In this document: in pieces, positions 15,907 to 24,458 of the stretch
Numbering within the stretch: position 1 is the stretch's first letter
How the letters are laid out: each line of letters begins with the position of its first letter
Assembly: GCA_900542325.1 (NCBI GenBank)
Contig: UQMY01000003.1
Coordinates: 30,701 to 94,700, forward strand
Source: an uncultured Collinsella sp.
GTDB taxonomy: Bacteria > Actinomycetota > Coriobacteriia > Coriobacteriales > Coriobacteriaceae
Direction: 5' to 3'
DNA: 64,000 nucleotides
Program-made: the position numbers and the translations under genes
The notes under the pieces: generated by a model
The model's database searches: none
What the model saw: only the letters and a program-made list of their open reading frames with translations
What the model was told of the DNA's origin: nothing

Positions 15907-18240
15907 ATGTTTGATAGCAATGACGACGATCTGTGGGAAGTTCCCTCGATTGATATGAGTGCGCCCGTGCAGGCTGCAGTGCCTGCAGGGGAGGCCGTGC
16001 CTGCCCCGGAGGCTGAGACTGCCGCGCCCGTTGAAGCTGCCGCGCCCGCCGAGGGTGAATCCTCGACCGATGGCTATGCCCAGGCCGCGGCCGAGGCTCC
16101 CGAGGACGACGGCTACGACATGGATGTACTGGACGGCAAGCTGCTCGAGCACTTTGGCGGCAAGATCGTGCGCAAGGACCTTACGGCCCTTATGAAGCGT
16201 GGCGCCAATGTGCCCACCTTTGTGCTGGAGTACCTGCTGGGCATGTACTGCTCAACCGACGACGAAGACGCCGTGGTGGAGGGCCTGGGGCGCATACGCA
16301 AGATCCTCACCGATAACTACGTGCGCCCCGACGAGTCCGAGCGCATTAAGTCCAAGATCCGCGAGCTGGGTCGCTTTACCATCATCGATAAGGTGACGGC
16401 CAAGCTCGACGAGTACAAAGACATCTACGTGGCGTCGTTTGCCAACCTGACCATTGAGCCGTTTGTGATGCCGGCCGAGTACGTGCGCGACTATTCCAAG
16501 ATTCTCCAGGGTGGTATTTGGTGCATTATGAGCATCGAGTATCGTCGTCCCATGGAAGAGGAAGACGAGTTTGGCATGGAAGTCTTTGGCGACGATGCGC
16601 CACGCCGCTCCAAGGCCAAGCGCAAAAAGCGCGGGCCCGAGGACTCTCCGTTTAGCGTGGCGTCGCTCACACCCATCCAGATGCCCAACCTGGACCTGGA
16701 CGCCATGATCGAGGAGCGTCAGTATTTCTCGCGCGACGAGTGGCTCAATATGCTGCTGCGCTCTGCCGGCTATGAGCCCAGCGAGCTTTCGGAGAAGGAG
16801 CGCCTGCACTTTATCGAGCGCATGGTGCCGCTGATCGAGCGCAACTACAATCTGTGCGAGCTTGGTCCCCGTGGCACCGGCAAGAGCCATATCTACAAAG
16901 AGGTTTCGCCCTACGCCATTTTGCTTTCGGGCGGGCAGACCACCACGGCCAACCTGTTCGGCCGTATGAACTCCATGCGCGCCGATCGCGTGGGCTTGGT
17001 GGGTCACTGGGACTGCGTGACGTTCGACGAGGTCGCCGGCATGCGCTTTAAGGACACCAACGCCGTACAGATCATGAAGGACTATATGGCGAGTGGCAGC
17101 TACGCGCGCGGCCGCGACCAGATTAACGCCGATGCCTCCATGGTTTTTGAGGGCAACATCAACGACACCGTGCAAAACGTCCTTAAGACCACGCGCCTGT
17201 TTGATCCGTTCCCGCCGGAGTTTAACAACGATTCGGCCTTTTTCGACCGTATCCACTATTACCTGCCGGGCTGGGAGATTCCCAAGATGCGTTCGAGCCT
17301 GCTGACCGGGCATTACGGCTTAATCACCGACTGCCTATCGGAGTTTTGCAAGGAGATGCGCCGCAAGGACTTTACGCATCATATCGACCGCTACTTCCGC
17401 TTTAACAGCGACTTTAACAAGCGCGACGAGATCGCCGTGCGCAAGTCCTTTAGCGGCCTGGCCAAGCTGCTGTTCCCTGACGAGGCTATGGACAAGGATG
17501 ACGTTCGTTGGCTGCTGGACTACGCCATCGAGGGCCGCCGCCGTGTAAAGGAACAGCTCAAGATTATGGCGGGCGTCGAGTTTATCGACGTTAACCTGGG
17601 CTATATGGATGCCGACAATCCGCAGGACGTGCACGTGGTGCGCGTGCCCGAGCAGTCCGAGGATACGCTGATTCCCGACGGGCCGCTGTTGTCCGGCCAC
17701 GTGTTTGGTGTAGGCAGGTCGCAGGGCGGCGAGATTGCCGTGTACAAGCTGGAGAACAAGGCCGTTGCCGGCGAGTGCAAGTTTAAGCACGAGGGCGTTG
17801 CCTTTAATAAGCCGGTGCGCGATACGCTGGAAGCCGCGTTTGACAACTTTGTGAACCTGGCGAACCGTGTGGCGCCGGGCATGCACATTGGCTCAAAGGA
17901 CTACCTGCTGTTCTATAACGACCTGCAGAGCAAGGGCCTGTCCGAGGAAGTCTCGCTTGCCGAGTTTGTGGGCCTGTGCTCCGCGGCGTGCAACCGCCCG
18001 GTGATGTCCGCGCTGGCGGTTCCGGGAATCCTGCGCATGTCGGGCTCTATGGATGAGATCCGCGGGCTCGAGGACATTATGCGCGTGGCTAAAAACGCCG
18101 GTGCCAAGCGCGTGATTTTGCCGCTGAGCGCCATCGCGGGCCTGCAGAGCGTTTCGTCCGAGATTATATCGGGGTTGAGCCCGGTGTCCTACATGGATGG
18201 CGATCCGGTCGATGCCGCGAAGAAGGCGTTGGATCTATAG
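15907..18240 (+). CDS. brxL: BREX Lon-like ATPase BrxL
   Basis: BrxL is the AAA+ protein with a Lon-like C-terminal domain that marks type 1 BREX; characterised homologues assemble on DNA. This 777-residue protein has a Walker A GPRGTGKSH near 320 and a Lon-C-like end from about 560. The first 75 residues contain an acidic, alanine- and proline-rich repeat-like stretch, probably disordered, followed by the normal BrxL start (LDGKLLEHFGGKIVRKDLT). ATG 15907 is chosen because AGGAG is 8 bases before it; the GTG at 15898 lies inside that site. It closes the BREX core operon. Confidence 0.93.
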   Translation: MFDSNDDDLWEVPSIDMSAPVQAAVPAGEAVPAPEAETAAPVEAAAPAEGESSTDGYAQAAAEAPEDDGYDMDVLDGKLLEHFGGKIVRKDLTALMKRGANVPTFVLEYLLGMYCSTDDEDAVVEGLGRIRKILTDNYVRPDESERIKSKIRELGRFTIIDKVTAKLDEYKDIYVASFANLTIEPFVMPAEYVRDYSKILQGGIWCIMSIEYRRPMEEEDEFGMEVFGDDAPRRSKAKRKKRGPEDSPFSVASLTPIQMPNLDLDAMIEERQYFSRDEWLNMLLRSAGYEPSELSEKERLHFIERMVPLIERNYNLCELGPRGTGKSHIYKEVSPYAILLSGGQTTTANLFGRMNSMRADRVGLVGHWDCVTFDEVAGMRFKDTNAVQIMKDYMASGSYARGRDQINADASMVFEGNINDTVQNVLKTTRLFDPFPPEFNNDSAFFDRIHYYLPGWEIPKMRSSLLTGHYGLITDCLSEFCKEMRRKDFTHHIDRYFRFNSDFNKRDEIAVRKSFSGLAKLLFPDEAMDKDDVRWLLDYAIEGRRRVKEQLKIMAGVEFIDVNLGYMDADNPQDVHVVRVPEQSEDTLIPDGPLLSGHVFGVGRSQGGEIAVYKLENKAVAGECKFKHEGVAFNKPVRDTLEAAFDNFVNLANRVAPGMHIGSKDYLLFYNDLQSKGLSEEVSLAEFVGLCSAACNRPVMSALAVPGILRMSGSMDEIRGLEDIMRVAKNAGAKRVILPLSAIAGLQSVSSEIISGLSPVSYMDGDPVDAAKKALDL

Positions 18241-18335
18241 GGATGCGAGCGTGGGGGTTTGCGTGCGCGAGGCGTTTGTCTTGTGCGCGTGGGCCCGCGG
18301 GCATGTTGGCACGTCACGCGTGAGGAGGCCTTGCC

Positions 18336-19688
18336 ATGGCGGAAGAGCGTTCTGTTGGCGAGTTGCTCGACGAGCTGTTTGGCTTTGAGTCGGTAGCCAA
18401 GCGTCAGGCGGCGCTTGAGCAGTACGACCGCGGGGAGTTGGTGCGCAAGGCGCGCTCCCGCGAGCTGCTGGCCGTGATCGAGGGCGTCGAGTCTGCCGAG
18501 CGTGCTGCGCGTGAGTCTGCCGTGCAGGCCGTTGACGGGTATGTGCGCCGCGTTGAAGCCGAGTCGCTTGCGCGGGCTCGCAAGCAGATGGGCGTTGTGG
18601 GCCCGTTGCAGATGGAGCGGCGCTACGCTGCCTTTTTGCCTATGGAGGACAAGGCCGAGCTGTTGGCCCGCTTGGAGCAGACGCTTGCGTTTATCGAGGT
18701 AAAGCTGCGTGCCAATACGGCGGACAGGGTTCGTGCGGCGTACGATGCTGCGGGGGCTTTGGTGCTGCAGGGCGCGGCGCGTCTGAGTGACGTGTGCGTT
18801 GTGGATGCGGTGCCCCTGGATGCCGATCTGCTGTGCACGCAGTTGGAGCAGCTGCGTTGTGCCGCCGACGCAACGGACCTTGCCGGCATGATTACGGCGA
18901 CATTTGAGTCCGAGCTAAGCGCGACCGGGCCGCAGGGTGCTGGCGGGTTTGCGAGCGATGTGGCTGGCGATGTTGCGCTGGAGCGTAAGCTTACTAACGT
19001 GCGCGGTGCTGCGCAGCGAGCGCGCTTGGCGGCCCAAGCGTATCGGGCCGAGCGTGCTGCCCGCGTTGCAGGGAGCACAGTGGAGCCGGTATCGTTGCCG
19101 AAGTCTGCTCGCGTCGCGTGCGAGACGGGGTGCGATGCCGGAGAGCTTTCCGAGTTGCTCGCTCAGGTTAAGAAGTCGTTTGAGACCTATAGGCGCGTTG
19201 TTACCGACGGCGGGTTGTTCTGTGCCTTTGGTGCCGGTTCGCTGCATGGGATTTGCCGCGGCAGTAGCTATTTCGACTACGATGATCGACTTGACGAAGA
19301 CGTATTGGTGGGCGAGTACGACGGTGCTACCAGGCACAATGTTCGGCGCGAAGTTGCGATTCCCGAGCTTGTGGACGAGGCTTCGGCCGACGGCGGCGAC
19401 TCGCTCGAGGTTGCCGTGGCGCGCATGCGTGAGTTTAACGGACGGCGCTACGATGGTGTGCTGGACGAGGATCCCGCGCGCCATGTGAATGCGTTTTGGT
19501 ATGGACTCAAAAAGCTCAGCCAGTATTGCGAGGCCGCTGTGCGTGTGGACGAGCGTGCTTGGGATTGCTTTATCGATAAGGTACAGTTTGCCTACGATGA
19601 ACCCGTGGGCCGTTTGGCCACGCAGATGGACGACAAGCAGGTTGAGGCTTTTGTCGCTGCCGTGGATGCGCTCGGCGCTGACGAGTAA
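18336..19688 (+). CDS. Unrecognised 450-residue protein downstream of brxL
   Basis: I do not recognise this family. The protein is largely helical, rich in alanine, arginine and glutamate, with coiled-coil-like stretches in the first 260 residues. A more mixed C-terminal part follows, containing CAFGAGSLHGICRGSS near 303, an acidic strip, and NAFWYGLKKLSQYC near 388. No membrane segment or catalytic motif is evident. AGGAGG lies about 9 bases before the ATG. It starts 95 bases after brxL on the same strand and has the same GC, so it may be a BREX-linked accessory gene, but nothing in the sequence proves this. Confidence 0.6.
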   Translation: MAEERSVGELLDELFGFESVAKRQAALEQYDRGELVRKARSRELLAVIEGVESAERAARESAVQAVDGYVRRVEAESLARARKQMGVVGPLQMERRYAAFLPMEDKAELLARLEQTLAFIEVKLRANTADRVRAAYDAAGALVLQGAARLSDVCVVDAVPLDADLLCTQLEQLRCAADATDLAGMITATFESELSATGPQGAGGFASDVAGDVALERKLTNVRGAAQRARLAAQAYRAERAARVAGSTVEPVSLPKSARVACETGCDAGELSELLAQVKKSFETYRRVVTDGGLFCAFGAGSLHGICRGSSYFDYDDRLDEDVLVGEYDGATRHNVRREVAIPELVDEASADGGDSLEVAVARMREFNGRRYDGVLDEDPARHVNAFWYGLKKLSQYCEAAVRVDERAWDCFIDKVQFAYDEPVGRLATQMDDKQVEAFVAAVDALGADE

Positions 19689-19715
19689 GGGCTTGGTTTG
19701 GCGGGAGGTTTCACC

Positions 19716-19913
19716 ATGAAAATCGAAGTCGATGTGGATCAGCTGCGCGAGAGTCTGCTCGACCGCGCGGGGAGCGCGGCGGGCGTGGGCTTTCCGGCCG
19801 CCATGCTCGACGTAGTGGATATCGAGGACGAGTCGCCCCAAGAGCTCCTAGCCCGAGCCGAACGCGAAGGCCTCGACCTCCGCGACTTTGCTGTCGATGG
19901 CGACGCTGAATGA
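19716..19913 (+). CDS. Small conserved-type protein, function unknown
   Basis: A 65-residue protein begins MKIEVDVDQLRESLLDRAG and ends in an acidic helix. Proteins with this pattern (MKIEVD start, a GFP.AM segment, then LLARAEREGLDLRDF) recur in Coriobacteriia as far as I recall, without known function. ATG 19716 has GGGAGG about 8 bases before it. The gene is 27 bases after the preceding one and is probably co-transcribed with it. Confidence 0.55.
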   Translation: MKIEVDVDQLRESLLDRAGSAAGVGFPAAMLDVVDIEDESPQELLARAEREGLDLRDFAVDGDAE

Positions 19914-19928
19914 TGGTCACCTTTGCTA

Positions 19929-19992
19929 TTGACGAACATATGTTTGTATTTTATACTCATGCTTGAATATACGTCCAACTTCATGGTATAAA
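19929..19992 (+). promoter_or_regulatory. Promoters of the small RNA upstream of the DUF3800 gene
   Basis: Two candidates are visible. TTGACG (19929-19934) and TATACT (19952-19957), spaced by 17, form a near-consensus sigma-70 promoter. Further down, TG-G-TATAAA (19984-19992) is an extended -10. The extended -10 is preserved before all three copies of the small RNA in this locus, which makes it the likelier start for the RNA itself. Confidence 0.55.
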
Positions 19993-19998
19993 TTAGGT

Positions 19999-20055
19999 GG
20001 TCATCTCTTAAGAGAGGGCTTCCAAGTGCCGGGGACGTTTTCCCCGGCTTTTTTA
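19999..20055 (+). ncRNA. Small structured RNA, copy A, directly upstream of the DUF3800 gene
   Basis: A ~56-nt transcript is predicted from about 7 bases after the extended -10 to a T-run. It has hairpin 1 (CTCT/AGAG near 20005-20014), a single-stranded TCCAAG, then hairpin 2 (GCCGGGG/CCCCGGC, 20028-20048) followed by TTTTTT. Copies B and C downstream share this layout. Their hairpin-1 stems differ but keep pairing (CCCTC/GAGGG, CTCC/GGAG), which points to selection on RNA structure. The terminator ends 4 bases before the ribosome site of the DUF3800 gene, so read-through would express that protein. Confidence 0.65.
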
Positions 20056-20068
20056 TTAAGGATTGCCC

Positions 20069-20743
20069 ATGCGAGAGCTGAGTATCTTTATTGATGAATC
20101 TGGAAGCGATGATCTTCGTGAAAAATACTATCTGGTTGCCTTTGTTTTTTATGAACAAAATATTCCCATCGCTGAGGGAATAGAGAAATATGAAAGGGCG
20201 GTAGCCGATAGCGGATTGCCGCTCCTTCCGTTCCATGCTTCTCCTCTCATGAATGGAAAAGATCAGTTCAAGGACTTGGACATCAGTGAGAGAAAAAGGC
20301 TGTTTTCACTATTTCGAGTTATGTTTCGACATTTGCCCATCTCGTACAAGGTGTTTGTATTCAAGACGCATCGGTATCGAACTCTCAAACAGATCGCTGA
20401 TGCGATGCGGCGTGAAATCATCGATTTCATATTCGATAATTTGAGTTGGTTTCAGCAGTTTGATGCTGTGAAGATTTACTACGATGGAGGACAGGGTTCG
20501 GTTTCGAGTGCGCTTCACAAGGCAATCGATTACGCTTTGGCTAAAAATGCAGTTATCTATAAGCCAACAACTTCATCGGATTACTATTTGGCTCAGGCTG
20601 CGGACTATATCTGTACCATTGAGTTCACGAGTCTGAAATATCAGGCGAATAAGCAGACTAATACTGACCAGAAGTTTTTTGGTGGTAGTACTGCGTTTAA
20701 AAAAGGCTTACTAAAAGAAATAAGAAAGAAGGCTGTCGTCTAA
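20069..20743 (+). CDS. DUF3800 domain protein
   Basis: The 225-residue protein opens with LSIFIDESGSDD, the FIDESG hallmark of DUF3800, and has KIYYDGGQGS near 136 and QAADYICTIEF near 176, matching the family's acidic mid-segment and C-terminal Q.AD motif. The spread acidic residues suggest an RNase H-like nuclease fold; activity is not established. AAGGA (20058-20062) precedes ATG 20069 by 6 bases, immediately after the terminator of small RNA A. The gene is clearly AT-richer than its neighbours, indicating recent transfer. Position beside BREX and between three small-RNA copies suggests a defence or toxin-like role, which is inference. Confidence 0.75.
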   Translation: MRELSIFIDESGSDDLREKYYLVAFVFYEQNIPIAEGIEKYERAVADSGLPLLPFHASPLMNGKDQFKDLDISERKRLFSLFRVMFRHLPISYKVFVFKTHRYRTLKQIADAMRREIIDFIFDNLSWFQQFDAVKIYYDGGQGSVSSALHKAIDYALAKNAVIYKPTTSSDYYLAQAADYICTIEFTSLKYQANKQTNTDQKFFGGSTAFKKGLLKEIRKKAVV

Positions 20744-20763
20744 TGGACAGGCCTCGTATTGCA

Positions 20764-20820
20764 TAAAAAATGCCGGAGGTAAGACCCCGGCTCTTGGAGG
20801 CCCCTCTATTCGAGGGTACC
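20764..20820 (-). ncRNA. Small structured RNA, copy B
   Basis: Read on the minus strand: an extended -10 TG-T-TATAAA (20827-20835), start near 20820, hairpin CCCTC/GAGGG, then CTCCAAG, hairpin GCCGGGGT/ACCTCCGGC with one bulge, and a T-run at 20765-20770. This is the same order and spacing as copy A. It is antisense in direction to the DUF3800 gene and starts just beyond its 3' end, so it transcribes toward it. Confidence 0.6.
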
Positions 20821-20891
20821 GACATCTTTATAACAGAAACCGCATGTCGGGTCTACACGAGACATTTCGCTCGATTTCCTGTTGACCTAAA

Positions 20892-20946
20892 AACAAAAAT
20901 GCCGGGGGGATCCCCCGGCCCTTGACTGCCCTCCATAAAGGAGCGC
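20892..20946 (-). ncRNA. Small structured RNA, copy C
   Basis: Read on the minus strand: extended -10 TG-G-TATAAA (20953-20961), start near 20946, hairpin CTCC/GGAG, linker GTCAAG, and a perfect 8-bp GC hairpin at 20901-20919 followed by ATTTTTGTTTTT. It is the third copy of the family, with stem changes that preserve pairing relative to copies A and B. Confidence 0.6.
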
Positions 20947-21032
20947 AATCCATTTATACCATGGTTGCGATGCGAGCGGTGGCTCATTCGGCCTTCTTTT
21001 TCCTCAGCTTCTTGCTGAAGTTCTATTTAATG

Positions 21033-21057
21033 TGACAAAGGGACTGCCCCTTTGTCA
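21033..21057. terminator. Short hairpin, dispersed-repeat type
   Basis: TGACAAAGGG and CCCTTTGTCA face each other around a 4-5-base loop. It resembles the other GGGACTGCCCC-type hairpins between genes in this window. No strong T-run follows on either strand, so its terminator role is uncertain. The rest of 20956-21150 shows no gene. Confidence 0.4.
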
Positions 21058-21150
21058 TATGGGGCGAGGGGGTGTTTGTGCCCACGGCTGTGCGAAAATG
21101 CATGATAAACCGTCGTAACGGAGTCCAACGACGTCGCGGCGGTTCTATTA

Positions 21151-21336
21151 TGGCCACCCGCTGGCTAAGTGAGTAGGCTTTTTTGGAAATGCTGAGCACC
21201 CGAAGTCTTTTCTTCAACAAACCCGCAGGTCACAGACTTGTGCTTTGGTGACGTAGTCGGCGATTCGACAAAAGCCTACTCACTTAGTCTCGAGAGACAC
21301 TAACTGTCCTCAACGAGACCCCTGTCGGGGCGATTG
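21151..21336. repeat. Palindromic element P1 (18-bp inverted repeats)
   Basis: CTAAGTGAGTAGGCTTTT at 21165-21182 is perfectly inverted at 21270-21287. Inside lies the core CAACAAACCCGCAGGT. A close copy, P2, is at 24242-24427, and the similarity runs beyond the arms on both sides (GCCC.CTGG before, CAACGAGACCCC after). There is no coding capacity. It looks like a non-autonomous, MITE-like element or a transcribed long hairpin. Confidence 0.7.
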
Positions 21337-21377
21337 ATGCTCAAATGTAGCCAATACGGGACGGCTGTCCCTGGCCG

Positions 21378-22979
21378 CTACGACGCCAGCGTGGCAATGA
21401 CGGCTTCGTCGCCGGCGTGGACTTGGGTGTTGCCGTCGGGGATGATCGTTTGGCCGTCGCGCTTGAGCATCACGACGATAAAGGGGTGCTTGCCTTGCGG
21501 CACGTCGCGCAGGCGCTGACCGGCCAGGCGTCCATGGGGCGTCACGGTGACCTCGCGCAGCGTAACCTCGGCACGCTCCTCAAACGTCGGCGCGGCCATA
21601 ACCAGAAGGTCGCCTTCTTCGATCACGGTATCCCCGTTGGGCAGCACCGGGTGCGCGCCATCGCGCAGCACCAGGATGACGAGCATGTTCGTAGCGCTGC
21701 CAATATCGGCAAGCGAGCGCCCGGCAAACGGATGTCCAGCTCCCACCTTGAGCTTAACAAACGACATGCCGTCTTCGTCGCGGTAGTCGTTAAACGTGCG
21801 GCGCACGTCGCCTTCTGCGTCGATCATGTCGAGCTTTTTCGCCACCGCCGGCAGCAGCGAGCCCTGCACCACGATGCTCGATACGGCAATCACAAACACC
21901 AGGTCAAATAGGTCGTGACCGCCGGGAATACCGGTCACCACGGCAAAGAGGCTAAAGACGACCGAAGCCGCGCCGCGCAGACCCGCCCAGCTTATGAGCG
22001 CAACCTGGCGAGGGTTCGTCTTAAAGGGCGCCAGCAGCACGCCAACGGCGATGGGGCGGCTCACGAAGAGCATAAACGTCATGAGCGCCAGGCCCGGTGG
22101 CAGCATTTGCGGCAGGCGGGCGGGCGTCACGAGCAGGCCGAGCAAAAAGAAGATGGTCATCTCGGCCATTTCGGTGAGGGTATCGAAGAAGTGCGCCATC
22201 TCGACCTTGCCGGTGATGTCGCTCGCACCCAGCACAATGCCTGCCAGGTATACGGCCAAAAATCCGTTGCCGCCCAGATAGCTCGGCAGCGCATATGCCA
22301 CGATGGCCACGGCAAACAAAAAGATGGTCTGCGCGCCCTCGGCCGTTGCGTGCGCGCGCTCAATCAGGCGGCTGGATATCCAGCCGATGGCAAGGCCCAA
22401 GCCCACTCCTAGGATGATTTGCTTGGCCAGCAGCACGGGAATGTCGATGTTGCCGCCCGCCGCGAGGGTCGCGAGCACGGCGGTGAGCATATAGGCGACG
22501 GGGTCGTTGGAGCCCGATTCGACCTCGAGTAGCGAGTCGGTGCCACCTCTCAGCGACAGGCTGTGCTCGCGCAGCACGCTAAAGACGCTCGCCGCGTCGG
22601 TCGATGCCACGACTGATCCCAGCAGCAGGCCGCCGATCCAGTCGAAGCCCAGTACAAAGTGCGCGAACACGCCCGTGATGCCAGCGGTGATGACGACGCC
22701 GAGCGTGCTCAGCAGCACCGCGGGCACGGCGACGGGTTTGGCACGGTCGATGTTAGTGTTAAAACCGCCGTAGAACATGATGAACAGCAGCGCCGTGCTG
22801 CAGACGGTTTCGGTAAGTGCATAGTCGCTAAAGTCGATGTGCGCCGGGCCGTTGACGCCCAGCAGCATGCCGAGCGCGATAAAGATGAGCAGGGTGGGGA
22901 AGGGGAGCTTTTTGCCGACGGGTTTGATGGTCAGGCACAGAATAATGACGAGCCCGATAAAGAGAAGTATCTGGTTCAT
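21378..22979 (-). CDS. Cation/proton antiporter of the CPA1 type with TrkA-C domains (CvrA/NhaP2-like)
   Basis: This membrane protein exchanges K+ or Na+ for protons. The 533 residues contain about twelve hydrophobic segments in the first 390, with the exchanger signature GSVVASTDAASVF near 137-149 and ESGSNDP near 170. Two ligand-binding RCK_C/TrkA-C-like parts follow (about 400-530, GHPFAGRSLADIG and GRLAGQRLRDVPQG), as in the K+/H+ antiporter CvrA. It stands alone between two palindromic elements. The substrate cannot be fixed from sequence alone. Confidence 0.88.
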   Translation of the reverse strand: MNQILLFIGLVIILCLTIKPVGKKLPFPTLLIFIALGMLLGVNGPAHIDFSDYALTETVCSTALLFIMFYGGFNTNIDRAKPVAVPAVLLSTLGVVITAGITGVFAHFVLGFDWIGGLLLGSVVASTDAASVFSVLREHSLSLRGGTDSLLEVESGSNDPVAYMLTAVLATLAAGGNIDIPVLLAKQIILGVGLGLAIGWISSRLIERAHATAEGAQTIFLFAVAIVAYALPSYLGGNGFLAVYLAGIVLGASDITGKVEMAHFFDTLTEMAEMTIFFLLGLLVTPARLPQMLPPGLALMTFMLFVSRPIAVGVLLAPFKTNPRQVALISWAGLRGAASVVFSLFAVVTGIPGGHDLFDLVFVIAVSSIVVQGSLLPAVAKKLDMIDAEGDVRRTFNDYRDEDGMSFVKLKVGAGHPFAGRSLADIGSATNMLVILVLRDGAHPVLPNGDTVIEEGDLLVMAAPTFEERAEVTLREVTVTPHGRLAGQRLRDVPQGKHPFIVVMLKRDGQTIIPDGNTQVHAGDEAVIATLAS

Positions 22980-23200
22980 GGATGGTGTCCGCTCCTGGGT
23001 GGTTTGCGTGGCACGGTCAGTTGTCTGCGGTTATTTGTACCCAAAGATGGTGGGTTTATGGGGGCGGATTGCGGGCGTGCGCATTTTCGACACGAGGCTG
23101 CGATGCGAGCGTCGCTGGTCGGGGCGCTGGGCCAGACGGCGTGGCGTGGGCGGCGCGGGTTGGCAGGCGTGCGCTGGCGACCGTTGACGGTATGCAACCC

Positions 23201-23229
23201 TTTCCAGCTTTATTGCAACGGAGTACAAT
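23201..23229 (+). promoter_or_regulatory. Probable promoter of the metallophosphatase gene
   Basis: TTTCCA (23201-23206) and TACAAT (23224-23229) are 17 bases apart, 76 bases before the ATG. The rest of the 22980-23304 gap holds no gene; a small hairpin TTGCG/CGCAA follows at about 23261-23286. Confidence 0.4.
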
Positions 23230-23304
23230 GGGTAACGTTTAAGTTCAACTTGAAGTTTTAGTTGCGGCTCCGGGCTTCGGTCGCAATGTAAAGAGAGGCG
23301 TTCC

Positions 23305-24144
23305 ATGGCGATCTATGTGACATCCGATGCTCACGGGCACGTGCGTGCGCTTGACGAGGCCCTGTCCAAGATTTCGCTGACGTCCGACGATACGCTGTAC
23401 GTGCTGGGCGACATGATCGATCGCGGGCCCGATCCGGTCGGCGTTATTAAGCTCGTGCGCTCGCTACCCAACGCTCGCGTGCTCAAGGGCAATCACGAGC
23501 AGATCATGCTCGACGCCATCATTGGCCAGGATCCGCTCGATGCCGAGACCTGGGATATCAACGGCGGTTGGACTACCCGTCAGCAGCTCAACGACATGGA
23601 ATTTGACGCATACGAGGAGCTCGTGCGATGGATGGCCGCGCTGCCGCTCTACGCAGTGGTCGAGACCGAGGAGCGCCCGTATCTGCTGGTACATGCTGGA
23701 ATCGAGATAAAGGCGGCGCGCGCGTTTTTGCTTGAGCATGGCGTCGATTGTGCCGATGGCGTTGGAGCGGTGGGTGCCGATTGCGAGCTGCTGCAGCAAA
23801 TGCTCGCGGTGCAGTCGTCCGATGACCTGCTGTGGATTCGTCACGGCTATTGGGATGTGCCGACAGGGTTGCTTTCTGCCGACGGCAAGGGCCCGGTCGT
23901 GGTGAGCGGCCACACGCCCACGGTGTCGCTCGGACGTTATTGCGAGGTGGGCGGCCTGGCGGGGCTCGATGAGGAGTCGGGTCGCGGGCGGATTGTACGC
24001 CTGGGCGGCGAGGATACCGCCGGTGTGCCCGATCGCATCGACATCGACTGCGCCGCCGCCACTGGGTCGGAGTTTGGCCGCGTAGGTATCCTGCGGCTGG
24101 ATGATGGGGCTGAGTTCTACGCGAATATCAATCCTGGAGAATGA
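23305..24144 (+). CDS. Serine/threonine-type metallophosphatase
   Basis: A calcineurin-like phosphoesterase of 279 residues with two-metal active-site motifs in order: SDAHGH (7-12), GDMIDRGPDP (about 36-45), GNHEQ (about 63-67) and a late SGHTP (about 200-204). This arrangement matches bacterial PrpA/ApaH-like protein or nucleotide phosphatases. GAGAGG lies ahead of the ATG. It is flanked by non-coding repeats and looks monocistronic. The substrate is not deducible. Confidence 0.85.
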   Translation: MAIYVTSDAHGHVRALDEALSKISLTSDDTLYVLGDMIDRGPDPVGVIKLVRSLPNARVLKGNHEQIMLDAIIGQDPLDAETWDINGGWTTRQQLNDMEFDAYEELVRWMAALPLYAVVETEERPYLLVHAGIEIKAARAFLLEHGVDCADGVGAVGADCELLQQMLAVQSSDDLLWIRHGYWDVPTGLLSADGKGPVVVSGHTPTVSLGRYCEVGGLAGLDEESGRGRIVRLGGEDTAGVPDRIDIDCAAATGSEFGRVGILRLDDGAEFYANINPGE

Positions 24145-24207
24145 TGGCGCAAGGGGTAGCTAATTTGGGACGGAGCCTTTTTGACTACTTGCCCTTCTGC
24201 CCATCAA

Positions 24208-24243
24208 ATGATTTTTCTGGGACGGGGATTAAATAATCATTTG
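24208..24243. repeat. Solo copy of the arm found in the 35.2-kb palindrome
   Basis: TGATTTTTCTGGGACGGGGA followed by TTAAATAATCATT nearly repeats the left arm and loop edge of the perfect palindrome at 35245-35324. Here the second arm is missing. It directly precedes palindromic element P2. Confidence 0.6.
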
Positions 24244-24427
24244 GCTGCCCACTGGCTAAGTGAGTAGACTTTTTTGGAAATGCCGAGCAGCCGGCAAATT
24301 TGCCTCAACAAAACCGCAGGTCACTGACTTGTGTTTTGCCGGTGTGGTCAGGGATTCGGCAAAAGTCTACTCACTTAGTTTTGCGTGATGTATATTGTTC
24401 GCAACGAGACCCCAACCGGAGTGATTC
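24242..24427. repeat. Palindromic element P2 (18-bp inverted repeats)
   Basis: CTAAGTGAGTAGACTTTT at 24256-24273 is perfectly inverted at 24361-24378. The single base that differs from P1 (A for G) is changed in both arms, so pairing is preserved. The core is CAACAAAACCGCAGGT. It lies between the phosphatase and the flippase-like gene, same orientation as P1. Confidence 0.7.
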
Positions 24428-24458
24428 CATCGCAAATTCCGGTATCGGGGGCAGTGAA

